Assembly (NCBI GenBank): GCA_051294375.1
Contig: CM119269.1
Location: 5,692,050 to 5,756,049 of the forward strand
Direction: 5' to 3'
From: Paraspadella gotoi
Taxonomy: Eukaryota; Chaetognatha
DNA length: 64,000 bases
Part shown: piece after piece, positions 1 through 13,200 of the stretch
How the letters are laid out: each line of letters starts with the position of its first letter
Numbering within the stretch: position 1 is the first letter of the stretch
Position numbers and translations under genes: made by a program
Notes under the pieces: model-generated
What the model was told of the DNA's origin: nothing
Databases searched by the model: none
The model's input: only the letters and a program-made list of their open reading frames with translations

Positions 1-289
1 GTGAGATCCCGCTGTGCTGACTGCTCAGCCGGTATTAAAACCAAATGCTTCTGTAATTCGTCTATGACTACGGCGTGAGACTGCCCACGGCCACGCCCAC
101 GGCGGATTTGTGAAAATTTATACAGTTTAAATTAAACAACATTAGTTTCTAGGGTGACCCCGCCTCAAAAATAAAAATAGAATTCACAGTATTACGACCT
201 TTAAACCCAAAAGGGACGCACAGTTTCCCTGTTGACAAAATTCTAGGGACCCTTGAGGGAGGGTGATCGCTTCGAGTAAGGAAATGAAA

Positions 290-370
<81 letters not shown>

Positions 371-487
371 GGACATTCGATGACGTCAGCTATTTTGAAG
401 TCGTCACAGTCAAAAGCTTCGGCGTCAAAATCGTTTCCGACGAACAACATTTTCTCGTCATAAACGTTTCTCCCTGCGGCGACATAA

Positions 488-488
<1 letters not shown>

Positions 489-534
<46 letters not shown>
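489..534. repeat. (CGT)n trinucleotide microsatellite
   Basis: About 15 uninterrupted CGT units are visible. Confidence 0.95.
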
Positions 535-878
535 GTGTTCCCTATTTTTTTATACCCTCCTCCTAAGATAACTTAAGATTCGCTTTGTCTACCCTTACTT
601 TCCCGACCTTTACTCTTCTTTAAGACGACGTGTCCTTCAAACGTTTTTCCCATCCCATCTCCCTCCTTCCTCTTCCATCCCACACCCTCTCTCCTTTCCT
701 CCCCCTCCTCCCTCTTCTTCCTCCTCTTCCTCCCCGCCTCCCTCTTCCTCCCCCGCCTCCTCTTCGTCTGAAGCCTCCCCCGCTTCGACTGCCTCGATTT
801 ATCCCCCGCGTTCTCCTCTTCCTTTTTCTCGAGGACCCGTTCGTTAGATGGCGCTCCTTTACTCCGCCCACTTCCGGT

Positions 879-948
<70 letters not shown>

Positions 949-1064
949 ATTATTTTTCATTCATACATTCCCATTCTCGATTCCTTCTTTCGTCTTCATA
1001 CATAAATTATGTATGTCAATTTCCATGTCAGTGACCATGTTTTCTCACTCCCTCTCTCTCCTCT

Positions 1065-1136
<72 letters not shown>

Positions 1137-1327
1137 TTCTCTCTCTACTGTGCTGCCCTCGCATCTGTGTACTTGGAAGGAAAGTTGCCCAGTATTTTTC
1201 CTCCCTCCTCTGTAAGCCACCTGTTTTTTTTCTCCTCCTTTGATCGTCCTCCTCCTCCCTCGTTTTCTCTCCTCCTCTCCTCCTCCTACTCCTCCCTCGC
1301 CCGCGCCTCCCACTCGCGCCTCTCTCT

Positions 1328-1398
<71 letters not shown>

Positions 1399-1829
1399 GC
1401 TATTCGTTCTCATTTTTGTCTCTCATCTCTTTCTCTCTCTCTGTTTTTTATTTTATTTTCTTTATTTTTTTTCTCGCTTTGGTCTCTCGCGCGTCGGTCT
1501 TCGTGCTCCGGATCGCGCACGCGCTCAACCTGCTCGGGCGCGGTTTTTTTTTTTCTTCTCTCTCGTGCTGTGATAAACTCGCGTGCCTCGACTCGCGCCG
1601 CTTATTTTTCATCTTTGATCACGCGAGAACGAAGGGTGTCCCCCAACAAGAATTTTTACCCAGTTCACAATCACATGAATGATTTTTTTTTCCCCTTTCC
1701 ATTGATAATTAACAAACAAAAAATTTTAAACCCTTTCTGCGCGTTAAAATAAGTTTATCCCGCCTACAAACGTGTCATCTTCTATTGTGACCCGGTGGAT
1801 CTTTGACCCTCAGGTGTTGAGATCGATCC

Positions 1830-1887
1830 CTACCTACCTACCTACCTACCTACTTACCTACCTACTTACCTACCTACCTACCTACCT
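1830..1887. repeat. (CTAC)n tetranucleotide microsatellite
   Basis: Around fourteen CTAC units with occasional CTTAC interruptions sit just left of the first copy of the 5.5 kb direct duplication. Confidence 0.9.
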
Positions 1888-3704
1888 CCCTATCGGTACC
1901 TACTCGCGTGATGACAGCCGTAAACTACCTTGTGGGCGGGAAAAACCTTCCAAGCCTGGTTCATGTCTGTTCTTTCATGTCTGTTCTTGTCTGTCCTTTT
2001 TGTTCTCTGTCATCTCTACTAATTCGCTGTTATAAAAATACATCGCCGCAATTTTCACCCATTTTCACTCATTTAAGCCGCTGGCAGAAAAGGGAAATCG
2101 GAATGATTTTATTTCTATTTTGATCGTAGTAATGTAATGTTATACAGTAAAATGTAACATGATCATAATCGTCATTTTCTTTCTGTTTTTCTCTCCTTCT
2201 TTCTCTCTCTTTCTTTGCTTTTTTTTTTTTTTTTTGCTTTTCAATAGCACTACTGATAAATTCGAAATTTTTATTCCGGCAGCTTTTCGAGCCGCGGGCG
2301 GCTTGAAGCAGACTCGTACCTTCACTCAGTGGGAGCAAAAAAACTTTGCAGCTACAAAAGTAACGCCGTAGCGCGCTACCCCTAAAAATTATCTTACTAA
2401 AAATAAACTATTTGCAAAAAAACAAAACTAAAAAAACAAACAAAACAAACCCCAAAACAAACAAACTTAAAAAAAAACGATTCACCTGTTCAGCCTCTCT
2501 TATATCTATCTCCTACAACTTCTTCCGCTACTAATACAAAACGTTCGCCCCCCCAAAAAAAAATTTGAATAAAAATAATTTAAAAAATCACCAAATTTCA
2601 CGAATTTAGAGCAGGACACACTGTCTTCAACTTTTCCGCGCTTTAGATTTCTTCCTTTCGCGACATTTTGTTACATTTTAAAATTTTAAAATACATTTTT
2701 TCCTACTTGATGTTCAAGCCTTTCCCTCGCGCATTTATTATTCTTTTGTGATAAACTGAAGCATTTTAATCAAAAACAATAAAAATACATTTGCTCATAA
2801 TTTTTGAGAGCGAAAAGATCAAAAAGAGAATAAAAAGCGAAAATCAAAAAACAAATCAAAAAAAAAAAAAAAAAAAATTAAGAAAAGAAAAATCAAAATT
2901 GAGCTCAAAAACAAAAAAAACTTTTACCAATTTAAAATCAAAATTTAAACCTCTGACATTGAATCAAAAACGGACCATAAACTTAAGAAAAAAAATCTTG
3001 CATGACCTTATTTTAAACCGCAATACACAGCGCGCCAAACTTGATATAAAAATTCATTCTCTTTTCACTCAAGAAGATTGAGTTGCTTGTATGACTAGAG
3101 AACAGGCTGGTCCTGAAAGGCTTTTTTTTCCTTTTTCAAAACAAAGTCAAAAATAGTAGTTGTTAGTTTTGCTTCGACTTTTGTCTTAAAACTTCTGGCG
3201 ACGTAAGAATCATCGCCGCATTTCTGGTGAGTCCTGGAAATACCACTGATAATTTCTTGTAAAAATAGATATATTCAACAATTTATTGTGTTTACGTATA
3301 CATACATCTTTATTTACTTTTCTATTTATATTTATCAAAACTATTCAATAAAGGGATTAATTTATTTTTACCTGATAAATAAATACAAACTGGAAAACGA
3401 AGCAAACAAAAATGTATTTTATAAATTACATTACATCTATTCGTTAATTGAATTTGATTTGATTTAACTGTAAATCATTTGATTCTGACTTTTTTAGGGT
3501 TGGATCTTTATAGATCAGTAAGTTATAAAGAGAATAATAACCAGCCTCTGACTTTGTGTTCCTTGGTTTGCACTGTATTAATTAACTTTAATGTTCTGTC
3601 ATGAACAATTAACGATTACTAATTCAAAATTGTCTGCAGACAAACATAAAGGAAGAGAAATTGCCGTTAAAGAACTGGCTGCACAATGGCTTCAAGAGAG
3701 AGAG

Positions 3705-3739
<35 letters not shown>

Positions 3740-3904
3740 AAGAGTCATGAAACAACTGGGCCGAAACGTTCGCGTTACGGACTTCACACCGGTACTGCCG
3801 CGATTGTGTCACGCTTCGTTACGCTGTCTGGTATGGCCTCAGATGTAAAGGGACAAACCTCTTTTTAAATTACGTTATTTGTCTATTATGGCAACGGGAG
3901 GATA

Positions 3905-4108
3905 GCCTGTGATACCCGGGGCGCGGGGTATCTCACCAACTGGCGTAGGGGCTGCGGACCCTCAGTGACCGCCTCCTGTCACTGGCATGTTTATACCGGC
4001 ACCGTCACCTTTAAGCCAGAACCGGGATACCCAGGGATTGAACCCGGGACGCACAGATGGAATGAGATGATTTAGCCTGCTCAGCCATTGAGACGAGGCT
4101 GAGGACGG
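3905..4108 (-). mobile_element. tRNA-derived SINE-like element (copy A)
   Basis: On the minus strand a Pol III A box (TGGCTGAGCAGG, 4076-4087) is followed about 30 bases later by a B box (GGTTCAATCCC, 4034-4044). The B box sits in a T-arm-like hairpin (CCCGG loop CTGGG). A non-tRNA body follows toward 3905. The acceptor and anticodon arms do not fold as a functional tRNA, so this is read as a tRNA-derived retroposon rather than a tRNA gene. The body recurs without the head at about 4449-4545, as expected for 5'-truncated copies. The family is not identified and the 3' end is not defined. Confidence 0.55.
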
Positions 4109-4448
4109 ACAGCAGTGAGGCAGCTTTAAGTCTTGCTGCCACACTATAACCTTTTTATAATTGCTCTCTATAATTCTACTCTTATTATTTTCTCTCCCAT
4201 CTTTTCTTCTTTTGTATCTCTCACTATCGGTAGACAAGCAGCGATATCCCCGAGGGCATATTGTTTTGCTTTACAGACTTTCAGGGCTCGAACCTTTGAT
4301 TGCTGCCAAAAGTTGTGCTGCTGAAGGAGTAGTGGGGCATTATAATGTTCACCCGCATATATGCAAAACACCGCTAGTTGTTACACGGTGCCTCATTGAT
4401 TAAAGCTAACAGCTCAAGACAACTGGGTACTATGGAAACTGGAGGTTT

Positions 4449-4545
4449 GCCTGTGACCCTCAGTGACCGCCTCCTGACACTGGCATGTTTAGACCGGCTC
4501 CGTCGCATTTAAGCCAGAACAGGGATACCCAAGGATCCCCAAGGA
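4449..4545 (-). mobile_element. Partial SINE body, head missing
   Basis: It repeats the body of the element at 3905-4108 (the shared plus-strand piece CAGTGACCGCCTCCTG is easy to see) but has degenerate GGATCCCCAA repeats where the tRNA-like head would be. The same arrangement is duplicated at about 9985-10085. Confidence 0.5.
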
Positions 4546-6659
4546 TCCCCAATGACCAAGCCCAGGACCTGTTCAATTCTGGGGAGTGGCGCTTAATGAC
4601 CGCAAAGTTACGAATCGTAGTTAGGGCCACTTAGCGCCATTGAGCGCCACTTAGCGCCTCATCCGCAAAGCCATTCAGTTTGACAATCGAAGGCCTTCAC
4701 CATTTTCTATTAAGAATAAAAATACTTATTTCTTCCTACGCAACATTTTTTTTTTGTTGAATTTTTCGATTATATTGACAATTTTTTTTCTCTTTTTATT
4801 TCCGCCCGCGGCCTTCCAGCTGCGATTCTTCTATTCGTTGGTCAAACACAAGAAAGAAGAAGCAAAGGAGAAAAAAATGAGAAAAAAAGGAATAAAAAGC
4901 TTATCGAATTTTTTTTCTCGTTCGGATGGTTGTAGTTGGGGAGGGGGGGGTGGGGGTTGGGGTAGGGGAAGAGGGTAAGGCAAGGGGAAAGGGGAGAGGA
5001 ACTGTAAGGGAGGAAATGAGGGAATTGGGAGGAGGGGCAAAGGCTAGGGGGTATGTCGGCGGGAGCAAAGTAGTGACAGTAATCAAACGTCGTAAAAAAA
5101 ATATGAGGATTTTTTTCAACGCGGTAAAGAGAAAGTTTTATTTGTCATAAATGACGCTGAGCAGTGAGCATTGAGCAATGGCTCTAACAATGGCTATGAC
5201 AGCAAATTGAGAAAACTATGGCCACTGGCCATTGGCCAGACGTTACTACGTTTTCGTTGAAGGGGGAAATCGTGATACAACTGTGGAAAAGAGCGAAACA
5301 TAATATTGACGCAATGGAAAATAAGAACGGTAATTCCAATGGGTTGTGCCGCAGAGACTTTTTTATCACGTAAATCTCTGGTTAATCTAATGACTACATA
5401 ATTATAAAATATCTGTATGTAGTCGGGAATTGCCTAAGTTCACCCCGCCTATAAGCATGAAGCTTTCAGTTGTGACCATGTCGCTCATTGAGTCCGTAAA
5501 GACCGTAAAGGCCGTAAACACCCAAGCCTTATTGCAAGCCCTGGTCCCGTTCCATCGCTGCTGAGGCGGCATATAAGTTATAGAAATCTGCAGCCCACCT
5601 ACCGCCTTATTCACAATGGTAGATAACTTATATATCACTTATCACAACTAAACCAAATACTATACGAAATAAGCTGTGATTGTAAAAACCCGCTCTATTT
5701 ATCTGTATATCTGTTTCTCTGTCTGTGTTTGTGTCTATTTGTCTGTCTGTCTTTCTCTCTCACTCTCTTGTTTTTATTTTTCTTTATAGAGAAACGATTT
5801 ATTGAGAAAAGACCGAATTCGGCGACTTCCAAAATAGATCCAACTGAGACGACAGAACAGACTGAATGTTGTCCGTCTTTGCCGATGCAATGCCATTTCA
5901 TTGCGGTTCCATTGCCATTGCAAAAAACGCAAGACGGAGGGTGACTCCTGCGGAAATCACGTGATCTGTTTGTCACTATCAAAACTTGCGTAATGGTCGA
6001 GAGAGAAATCACTGATAGCTTCCGGCGTGACAACGTGGCGTTCCAGGGGTGTGGCAACGTGGCAGAGTAGTAGAAGCCTTGCGTGACTTACACGTTTATC
6101 GTTTGCTTCTTGCGAGCTTGTTAGTTTAACAAAAAAGGCGATCAAGACGCATGATCGAAAATTTCATTTTTTTCTCAATTTAAAATTCTAGTTGAGATTT
6201 TGTGATGAAAAATAAATTTAAGGGAATGGTCAGACTGGTTAAACGTAAGAGTTGAAAAGCAAAAAAAGAAATCAAAATAGGAAAGGAATAAAAAACTAAA
6301 AGTTTCTGACTGCGACGACATTGGACAAAAAGTTCGAGAATCTTAGAAAAAAGACTAAACGTTACTGAGATAAAATAATTATCTATACTATATATAATAT
6401 ATATATATTATATATACTGTACAATATACTTTACTAATAATATAATTTATAGGAAAGAAAAACCTACTTTACCAAAACTTTAATGGCTGATGGAGTATTT
6501 ATTAGCTACCTGCGCTTACATGCCCGTTATAGAATTAGATTGTTATTTTTTTTATAATCTAAGCCAATTTCTAGTTCGTTCACAGGATTTCTTTGTACGC
6601 GCGGTAATTACATCATTCAAAAAAAAAAAAAAAAAAAGCATTCAATTAAGTTTGCGACG

Positions 6660-7405
6660 GAAGAATCAATTTCCCCTTTATTCACCGATTTTTTCTTCTT
6701 CTTTTTTTTTTCCTCTTCTTGATTTTCTTTGTTCTTTTTTTTTCTTCCCCGTTATCATCGATCTTTCTTTTTTTTTTTTAAATTTTTTCTTGGTTTCCCT
6801 TAATCATTTCACCTCTTTCCCCAGATACTTCTCTTCTTCCAGCAGACTTCCCACTTCCGTCCTTTCTTTTATTTTTCCCTCCTTGTCTTCCCCTTTTTTA
6901 CAATCACTTCTTCTCTTCTTTCCCTTTCTCTCCCTGCTTCCCTTCCTCTCTTTTTTCCTTTCTCTCTCCACGCCTCTCTCCCTCTCTTTTCTCTTTTCTC
7001 TCCACGCCTCCCTTCCTCTCTTTTTCCCTTTCTCTCCCTGCCTCCCTCCCTCTCTCATCACTTTTCTCTCCATGCCTCTCTTTTCCCTTTTCTATCTCTT
7101 CCTCCTGCCTCTCTCATTCCTTTTCTCTCTATGCGTCCCTCTTTTCTCTTTCTCTCCACGCCTCCCTTCCTCTCTTTTCCCTTTTTTTCTCCCTGCCTCC
7201 CTGCCTCTCTTTTCCCTTTTCTCTCCCTGCCTCCCTCCCTCTCTCATCCCTTTTCTCTCCCTGCTTCCCTACCTCTCTTTCCCCTTTCTCTCCTGTCTCC
7301 CTCCCTCTCTCATCCCTTTTCTCTCCCTGCTTCCCTACCTCTCTTTTCCCCTTTCTCTCCCTGTCTCCCTCCCTCTCTCATCCCTTTTCTCTCCCTGCTT
7401 CCCTT
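6660..7405. repeat. Homopyrimidine minisatellite tract (copy A)
   Basis: About 700 bases of nearly pure C/T on the plus strand. The last 400 consist of a roughly 30-base unit built from CTCTCCCTGCCTCCCTC and CATCCCTTTT pieces. Long open frames across it are products of composition. The equivalent in copy B is at about 12,200-13,200. Confidence 0.85.
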
Positions 7406-9446
7406 ACCACCTGCTACCTACTCGCCATCGGGGTACCGGGGTGGCGGGCGGAGTCTGTGCGCCGGTGGATACAGCCGTAAATACCTTGTGGCGGGAAAAC
7501 CTTCCAAAGCCTGGTTTCATGTCTGTTTTATTTCATGTCTGGTTCTTGTCTGTCCTTTTTGTTCTCTGTCATCTCTACTAATTCGCTGTTATAAAAAAAA
7601 TACATCGCGCAATTTCTCACCCATTTCACTCATTTAAGCGCTGGCAGAAAAGGAAATCGAATGATTTATTTCTTATTTATCCGTATTTAATGTAAATGTT
7701 ATTACAGTAAAATGTAACATGATCATAATCGTCATTTTCTTTCTGTTTTCTCTCCTTCTTTCTCTCTCTTCTTTGCTTTTTTTTTTTTTTTTGCTTTCAA
7801 TAGCAATACTGATAAATTCGAAATTTTTATTCCGGCAGCTTTTCGAGCCGCGGGCGGCTTGAAGCAGACTCCGTACCTTCACTCAGTGGGAGCAAAAAAA
7901 CTGTTGCAGCTACAAAAGTAACGCTCCGTAGCGCGCTACCCCCTAAAAATTTATCCTTACTAAAATAAACTATTTGCAAAAAACAAAACTAAAAAAACAA
8001 CAAACACAAACCCCAAAACAAACAAACTTAAAAAAAACGATTCACCGTTCAGCCGTCTCTTATATCTATCTCACAACTTCTTCGCTACTAATACAAAACG
8101 TCGCCCCCCAAAAAAAATTTGAATAAAAAATAATTTAAAAATCACCAAATTTCACGAATTAGGCAGGCACACTGTCTTCAACTTTTCCCGCTTTAGATTT
8201 CTGTCCTTTCGCGACATTTGTACAGTTTAAAATTTTAAATACATTTTTCCTACTTGATGTTCAAGCCTTTTCCCTCGCGCATTTATTATTCTTTTGTGAT
8301 AAACTGAAGCATTTTAATCAAAAACAATAAAAATACATTTGCTCATAATTTTTGAGAGCGAAAAATCAAAAGAGAATAAAAAGCCGAAAATCAAAAAACA
8401 ATCAAAAAAAAAAAAAAAAATAAATAGAAAGAAAAATGCAAAATTGAGCTCAAAAACAAGAAAAAACTTTACCCAATTTAAAATCAAAAATTTAAACCTC
8501 TGACATTGAATCCAAAAACGGACCATAAACTTAAGGAAAAAAAATCTTGCATGACCTTATTTTAAACCGCAATACACAGCGCGCCAAACTTGATCATAAA
8601 AATTCATTCTCTTCACTCAAGAAGATTGAGTTGCTTGTATGAACTAGAGAACAGCTGGTCCTGAAAGGCTTTTTTTCCTTTTTCAAACAAAGCAAAAATA
8701 GTAGTTGTTAGTTTTGCTTCGACTTTTGTCTTAAAACTTCTGGCGATCGTAGAATCATCGCCGCATTGTCTGGTGAGTCCTGGAAATACCACTGATAATT
8801 TCTTGTAAAAAATAGATATATTCAAACAATTTATTGTGTTTACCGTTATATCATCATCTTTATTTACTTTTTCTATTATTTTCATCAAAACTATTCAATA
8901 AGGATTAATTTATTTTTACCTTGAATAAATAAATACAAACTGGAAAACGAAGCAAAACAAAAATGTATTTTATAAATTACGCATTACATCTATTCGTTAA
9001 TTGAAATTTGATTTGATTAACTGTAATCATTGATTTCTGACTTTTTTAGGGTTGGATCTTTATAGATCAGTAAGTTATAAAGAGAATAATAAACCAGCTC
9101 TGACTTGTGTTCCTTGGTTTGCACTGTATTAATTAACTTTAATGTTCTGTCATGAACATTAACGATTACTATTCAAAATTGTCTGCAGACAAACATAGGA
9201 AGAGAAATTGCCGTTAAAGAACTGCTGCACAATGGCTTCAAGAGAGGAGAGAGAGAAAGAAGAGAGAAGAGAGAAGAGACAGAAGATCATGAAACAACTG
9301 GCCGAAACGTTCGCGTTACGGACTTCACACCGCGTACTGCCGGATTGTGTCACGCTTCTGTTACGCTGTTCTGGTAGGCCTTCAGATTTAAAGGGACAAA
9401 CCTCTTTTTTAAATTACGTTATTTGTCTTATTATGGCAACGGGAGG

Positions 9447-9645
9447 ATAGCCTGTGATACCCCGGGCGCGGGGTATCTCACCAACTGGCGTAGGGGCTGC
9501 GGACCCTCAGTGACCGCCTCCTGTCACTGGCATTACCCTCGCCTTAGCCAGAACCGGGATACCCAGGGATTGAACCCGGGACGCACAGATGGAATGAGAT
9601 GATTAGCCTGCTCAGCCATTGACACGAGGCTGAGGACGGACAGCA
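9447..9645 (-). mobile_element. tRNA-derived SINE-like element (copy B)
   Basis: Duplicate of the copy A element, with B box at 9566-9576 and A box at 9607-9618 on the minus strand. A short piece of the body (the GTTTATACCGG portion) is missing relative to copy A. Confidence 0.5.
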
Positions 9646-11317
9646 TGAGGCAGCTTTAAGTCTTGCTGCCACACTATAACCTTTTTATAATTGCTCTCTA
9701 TAATTCTACTCTTATTATTTTCTCTCCATCTTTTCTTCTTTTGTATCTCTCACTATCGGTAGACAAGCAGCGATATCCCCGAGGGCATATTGTTTTGCTT
9801 TACAGACTTTCAGGGCTCGAACCTTTGATTGCTGCCAAAAGTTGTGCTGCTGAAGAGTAGTGGGGCATTATAATGTTCACCCGCATATATGCAAAACACC
9901 GCTAGTTGTTACACGGTGCCCTCATTGATTAAAGCTAACAGCTCAAGACAACTGGGTACTATGGAAACTGGAGTTTGCCTGTGACCCTCAGTGACCGCCT
10001 CCTGACACTGGCATGTTTAGACCGGCTCGTCGCCATTTAAGCCAGAACAGGGATACCCAAGGATCCCCAAAGGATCCCCAATGACACAAGCCCAGGACCT
10101 GTTCAATTCTGGGGAGTGGCGCTTAATGACCGCAAAGTTACGAATCGTAGTTAGGGCCACTTTAGCGCCATTGAGCGCCACTTAGCGCCTCATCCGCAAA
10201 GCCATTCAGTTTGACAATCGAAGGCCTTCACCATTTTCTATTAAGAATAAAAATACTTATTTCTTCCTACGCAACATTTTTTTTTTGTTGAATTTTTCGA
10301 TTATATTGACAATTTTTTTTCTCTTTTTATTTCCGCCCGCGGCCTTCCAGCTGCGATTCTTCTATTCGTTGGTCAAACACAAAGAAAAGAAGAAGCAAAG
10401 GAGAAAAAAATGAGAAAAAAAAGGAATAAAAAGCTTTCGAATTTTTTTCTCGTTCGGATGGTTGTAGTTGGGAGGGGGGGGTGGGGTTGGGTAGGGAAGA
10501 GGGTAAGGCAAGGGAAAGGGGAGAGGAACTTGTAAGGGAGGAAATGAGGGAATTGGGAGGAGGGGCAAAGGCTAGGGGGTATGTCGGCGGGAGCAAAGTA
10601 GTGACAGTAATCAAACGTCGTAAAAAAAATATGAGGATTTTTTTCAACGCGGTAAAGAGAAAGTTTTATTTGTCATAAATGACGCTGAGCAGTGAGCATT
10701 GAGCAATGGCTCTAACAATGGCTATGACAGCAAATTGAGAAACTATGGCCACTGGCCATTGGCCAGACGTTACTACGTTTTCGTTGAAGGGGGAAATCGT
10801 GATACAACTGTGGAAAAGAGCGAAACATAATATTGACGCAATGAAAATAAGAACGGTAATTCCAATGGTTGTGCCGCAGAGACTTTTTTTATCAGCGTAA
10901 ATCTCTGGTTAATCTAATGACTACATAATTATAAAATATCTGTATGTAGTCGGGAAATTGCCTAAGTACACCCCGCCTATAAGCATGAAGCTTTCAGTTG
11001 TGACCATGTCGCTCATTGAGTCCGTAAAGACCGTAAAGCGCCGTAAACACCAAGCCTTATTGCAAGCCCTGGTCCCGTTCCATCGCTGCTGAGGCGGCAT
11101 ATAAGTTATAGAAATCTGCAGCCCACCTACCGCCTTATTCACAATGGTAGATAACTTATATATCACTTATCACAACTAAACCAAATACTATACGAAATAA
11201 GCTGTGATTGTAAAAACCCGCTCTATTTATCTGTATATCTGTTTCTCTGTCTGTGTTTTGTGTCTATTTGTCTGTCTGTCTTTCTCTCTCACTCTCTTGT
11301 TTTATTTTTCTTTATAG

Positions 11318-11613
11318 AGAAACGATTTATTGAGAAAAGACCGAATTCGGCGACTTCCAAAATAGATCCAACTGAGACGACAGAACAGACTGAATGTTGT
11401 CCGTCTTTGCGATGCAATGCCATTTCATTGCGGTTCCATTGCCATTGCAAAAAACGCAAGACGGAGGGTGACTCCTGCGGAAATCACGTGATCTGTTTGT
11501 CACATATCAAAACTTGCGTAATGGTCGAGAGAGAAATCACTGATAGCTTCCGGCGTGACAACGTGGCGTTCCAGGGTGTGGCAACGTGGCAGAGTAGTAG
11601 AAGCCTTGCGTGA
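11318..11613 (+). CDS. Candidate terminal exon with eight cysteines, unrecognised
   Basis: A frame of 98 codons opens right after a good acceptor (TTTCTTTATAG at 11,317) and ends at TGA (11,611-11,613). Its middle carries eight cysteines spaced C-C-x4-C-x8-C-x-C-x9-C-x5-C-x6-C, the look of a disulfide-rich extracellular module. The part before it is Thr/Glu-rich. No upstream exon, signal peptide or known family could be matched. In the duplicate (5,787-6,080) three single-base indels break the same frame. It may be a real last exon of a secreted protein or a chance frame; the evidence is the acceptor, the length and the Cys pattern only. Confidence 0.25.
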
Positions 11614-12199
11614 CTTACACGTTTATCGTTTGCTTCTTGCGAGGCTTGTTAGTTTAACAAAAAAGGCGATCAAGACGCATGATCGAAAATTTCATTTTTT
11701 TCTCAATTTAAAATTCTAGTTGAGATTTTGTGATGAAAAATAAATTTAAGGGAATGGTCAGACTGGTTAAACGTAAGAGTTGAAAAGCAAAAAAAGAAAT
11801 CAAAAATAGGAAAGGAATAAAAACTAAAAAGTTTCTGACTGCGACGACATTGGACAAAAAGTTCGAGAATCTTAGAAAAAGACTAAACGTTACTGAGATA
11901 AAATAATTATCTATACTATATATAATATATATATATTATATATACTGTACAATATACTTTACTAATAATATAATTTATAGGAAAGAAAACTACTTTACCA
12001 AAACTTTAATGGCTGATGGAGTATTTATTAGCTACCTGCGCTTCATGCCCGTTATAGAATTAGATTGTTATTTTTTTATAATCTAAGCCAATTTCTAGTT
12101 CGTTCACAGGATTTCTTTGTACGCGCGGTATTACATCATTCAAAAAAAAAAAAAAAAAAAAGCATTCAATTAAGTTTGCGACGAAGAATCAATTCCCCT

Positions 12200-13200
12200 T
12201 TATTCACCGATTTTTTCTTCTTTTTTTTTCCTCTTCTTGATTTTCTTTGTTCTTTTTTTTCTTCCCCGTTATCATCGATCTTTCTTTTTTTTTTAAATTT
12301 TTTCTTGGTTTCCCTAATCATTTCACCTCTTTCCCCAGATACTTCTCTTCTTCCAGCAGACTTCCCACTTCCGTCCTTTCTTTTATTTTTCCCTCCTTGT
12401 CTTCCCCTTTTTTACAAATCACTTCTTCTCTTCTTTCCCTTCTCTCCTGCTTCCTCCCTCTTTTTCCTTCTCTCTCCACGCCTCCTCCCTCTCTTTCTCT
12501 TTCTCTCCACGCCTCCCTTCCTCTCTTTTTCCTTTCTCTCCCTGCCTCCTCCCTCTCTCATCACTTTTCTCTCCATGCCTCTCTTTTCCTTTTCTATCTC
12601 TTTCCTCCGCCTCTCTCATTCCTTTTCTCTCTATGCGTCCTCTTTTCTCTTTCTCTCCACGCTCCCTCCTCTCTTTTCCCTTTTTTCTCCCTGCCTCCGC
12701 TGCCTCTCTTTCCTTCTCTCCCTCCTCCCTCCCTCTCATCCTTTCTCTCTGTCTACCTCCTTTCCCTTTCTCTCCTGTCTCCTCCCTCTCTCATCCCTTT
12801 CTCTCCCTGCTTCCCTACCTCTCTTTCCCTTTCTCTCCCTGTCTCCCTCCCTCTCTCATCCTTTTCTCCCTGCTTCCCTACCTCTCTTTTCCCCTTTCTC
12901 TCCCTGTCTCCCTCCCTCTTCTCCCTTTTCTCTCCCTGCTTCCCTACCTCTCTTTTCCCCTTCTCTCCCTGCCTCCCTCCTCTCTCATCCTTTTCTCTCC
13001 CTGCTCCCTCCCTCTCTTTCCCCTTTTCCCTCCCTGTCTCCCTCCCTCTATTTTCCTCTCTTCCTTCCTCTCCCCTACTTTCCTTCCTAAATCCCCTTTC
13101 CCTCCTTCCTACCCTCTCCTCTCGATCATTCTTTTTCTAATCCTTCCCCACCCCACCCCACCCGCCCTACCCCTCCCCTCTCCCCCCTCCCCGTACCTCC
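12200..13200. repeat. Homopyrimidine minisatellite tract (copy B)
   Basis: Almost pure C/T, with the same imperfect ~30-base unit as copy A but with more one-base indels between units. It abuts the 25-N gap at 13,282. Confidence 0.85.

Larger units (their letters stand above)
1..1899. other. Gene-free left edge, simple-sequence rich
   Basis: No exon or RNA gene is recognised here. The stretch holds four CT arrays (about 292-367, 882-948, 1049-1147 and 1320-1399), a CGT trinucleotide array (489-534) and a CTAC array (about 1830-1887). Open frames in it are Ser-Leu or Arg-Glu translations of the CT/GA arrays and should not be read as proteins. Confidence 0.8.
1900..7405. repeat. 5.5 kb direct duplication, copy A
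   Basis: The stretch from about 1,900 to 7,405 is repeated head-to-tail at 7,406-13,040 with an offset near 5,530-5,550. The left 2 kb of the two copies differs mainly by single-base insertions and deletions spread throughout. The 4.1-6.9 kb part is almost identical to 9.66-12.4 kb. It contains a SINE-like element, a candidate Cys-rich exon whose frame is broken here, and a homopyrimidine tract. Limits are judged by eye and could be off by tens of bases. It may be a genuine tandem duplication, two haplotypes laid end to end, or a gap-fill product. Confidence 0.85.
7406..13040. repeat. 5.5 kb direct duplication, copy B
   Basis: Second copy of the preceding unit. Its first junction differs: about 60 bases (7,410-7,470) ahead of the shared GACAGCCGTAAA-like block are not in copy A. 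Its pyrimidine-rich end (12.42-13.04 kb) carries more indels than the matching 6.96-7.40 kb. Its central part keeps open the Cys-rich frame that copy A breaks. Confidence 0.85.

Noticed and set aside
149-1413. Long frames of alternating Ser-Leu or Arg-Glu, here and at every CT/GA array
   Set aside because: They are six-frame translations of dinucleotide repeats, open by composition on both strands.
6490-7581. 363-codon frame rich in Phe, Leu, Pro and Ser (and the 12,065-13,355 equivalents)
   Set aside because: It is a translation of the homopyrimidine minisatellite. The frame is not kept between the two copies.
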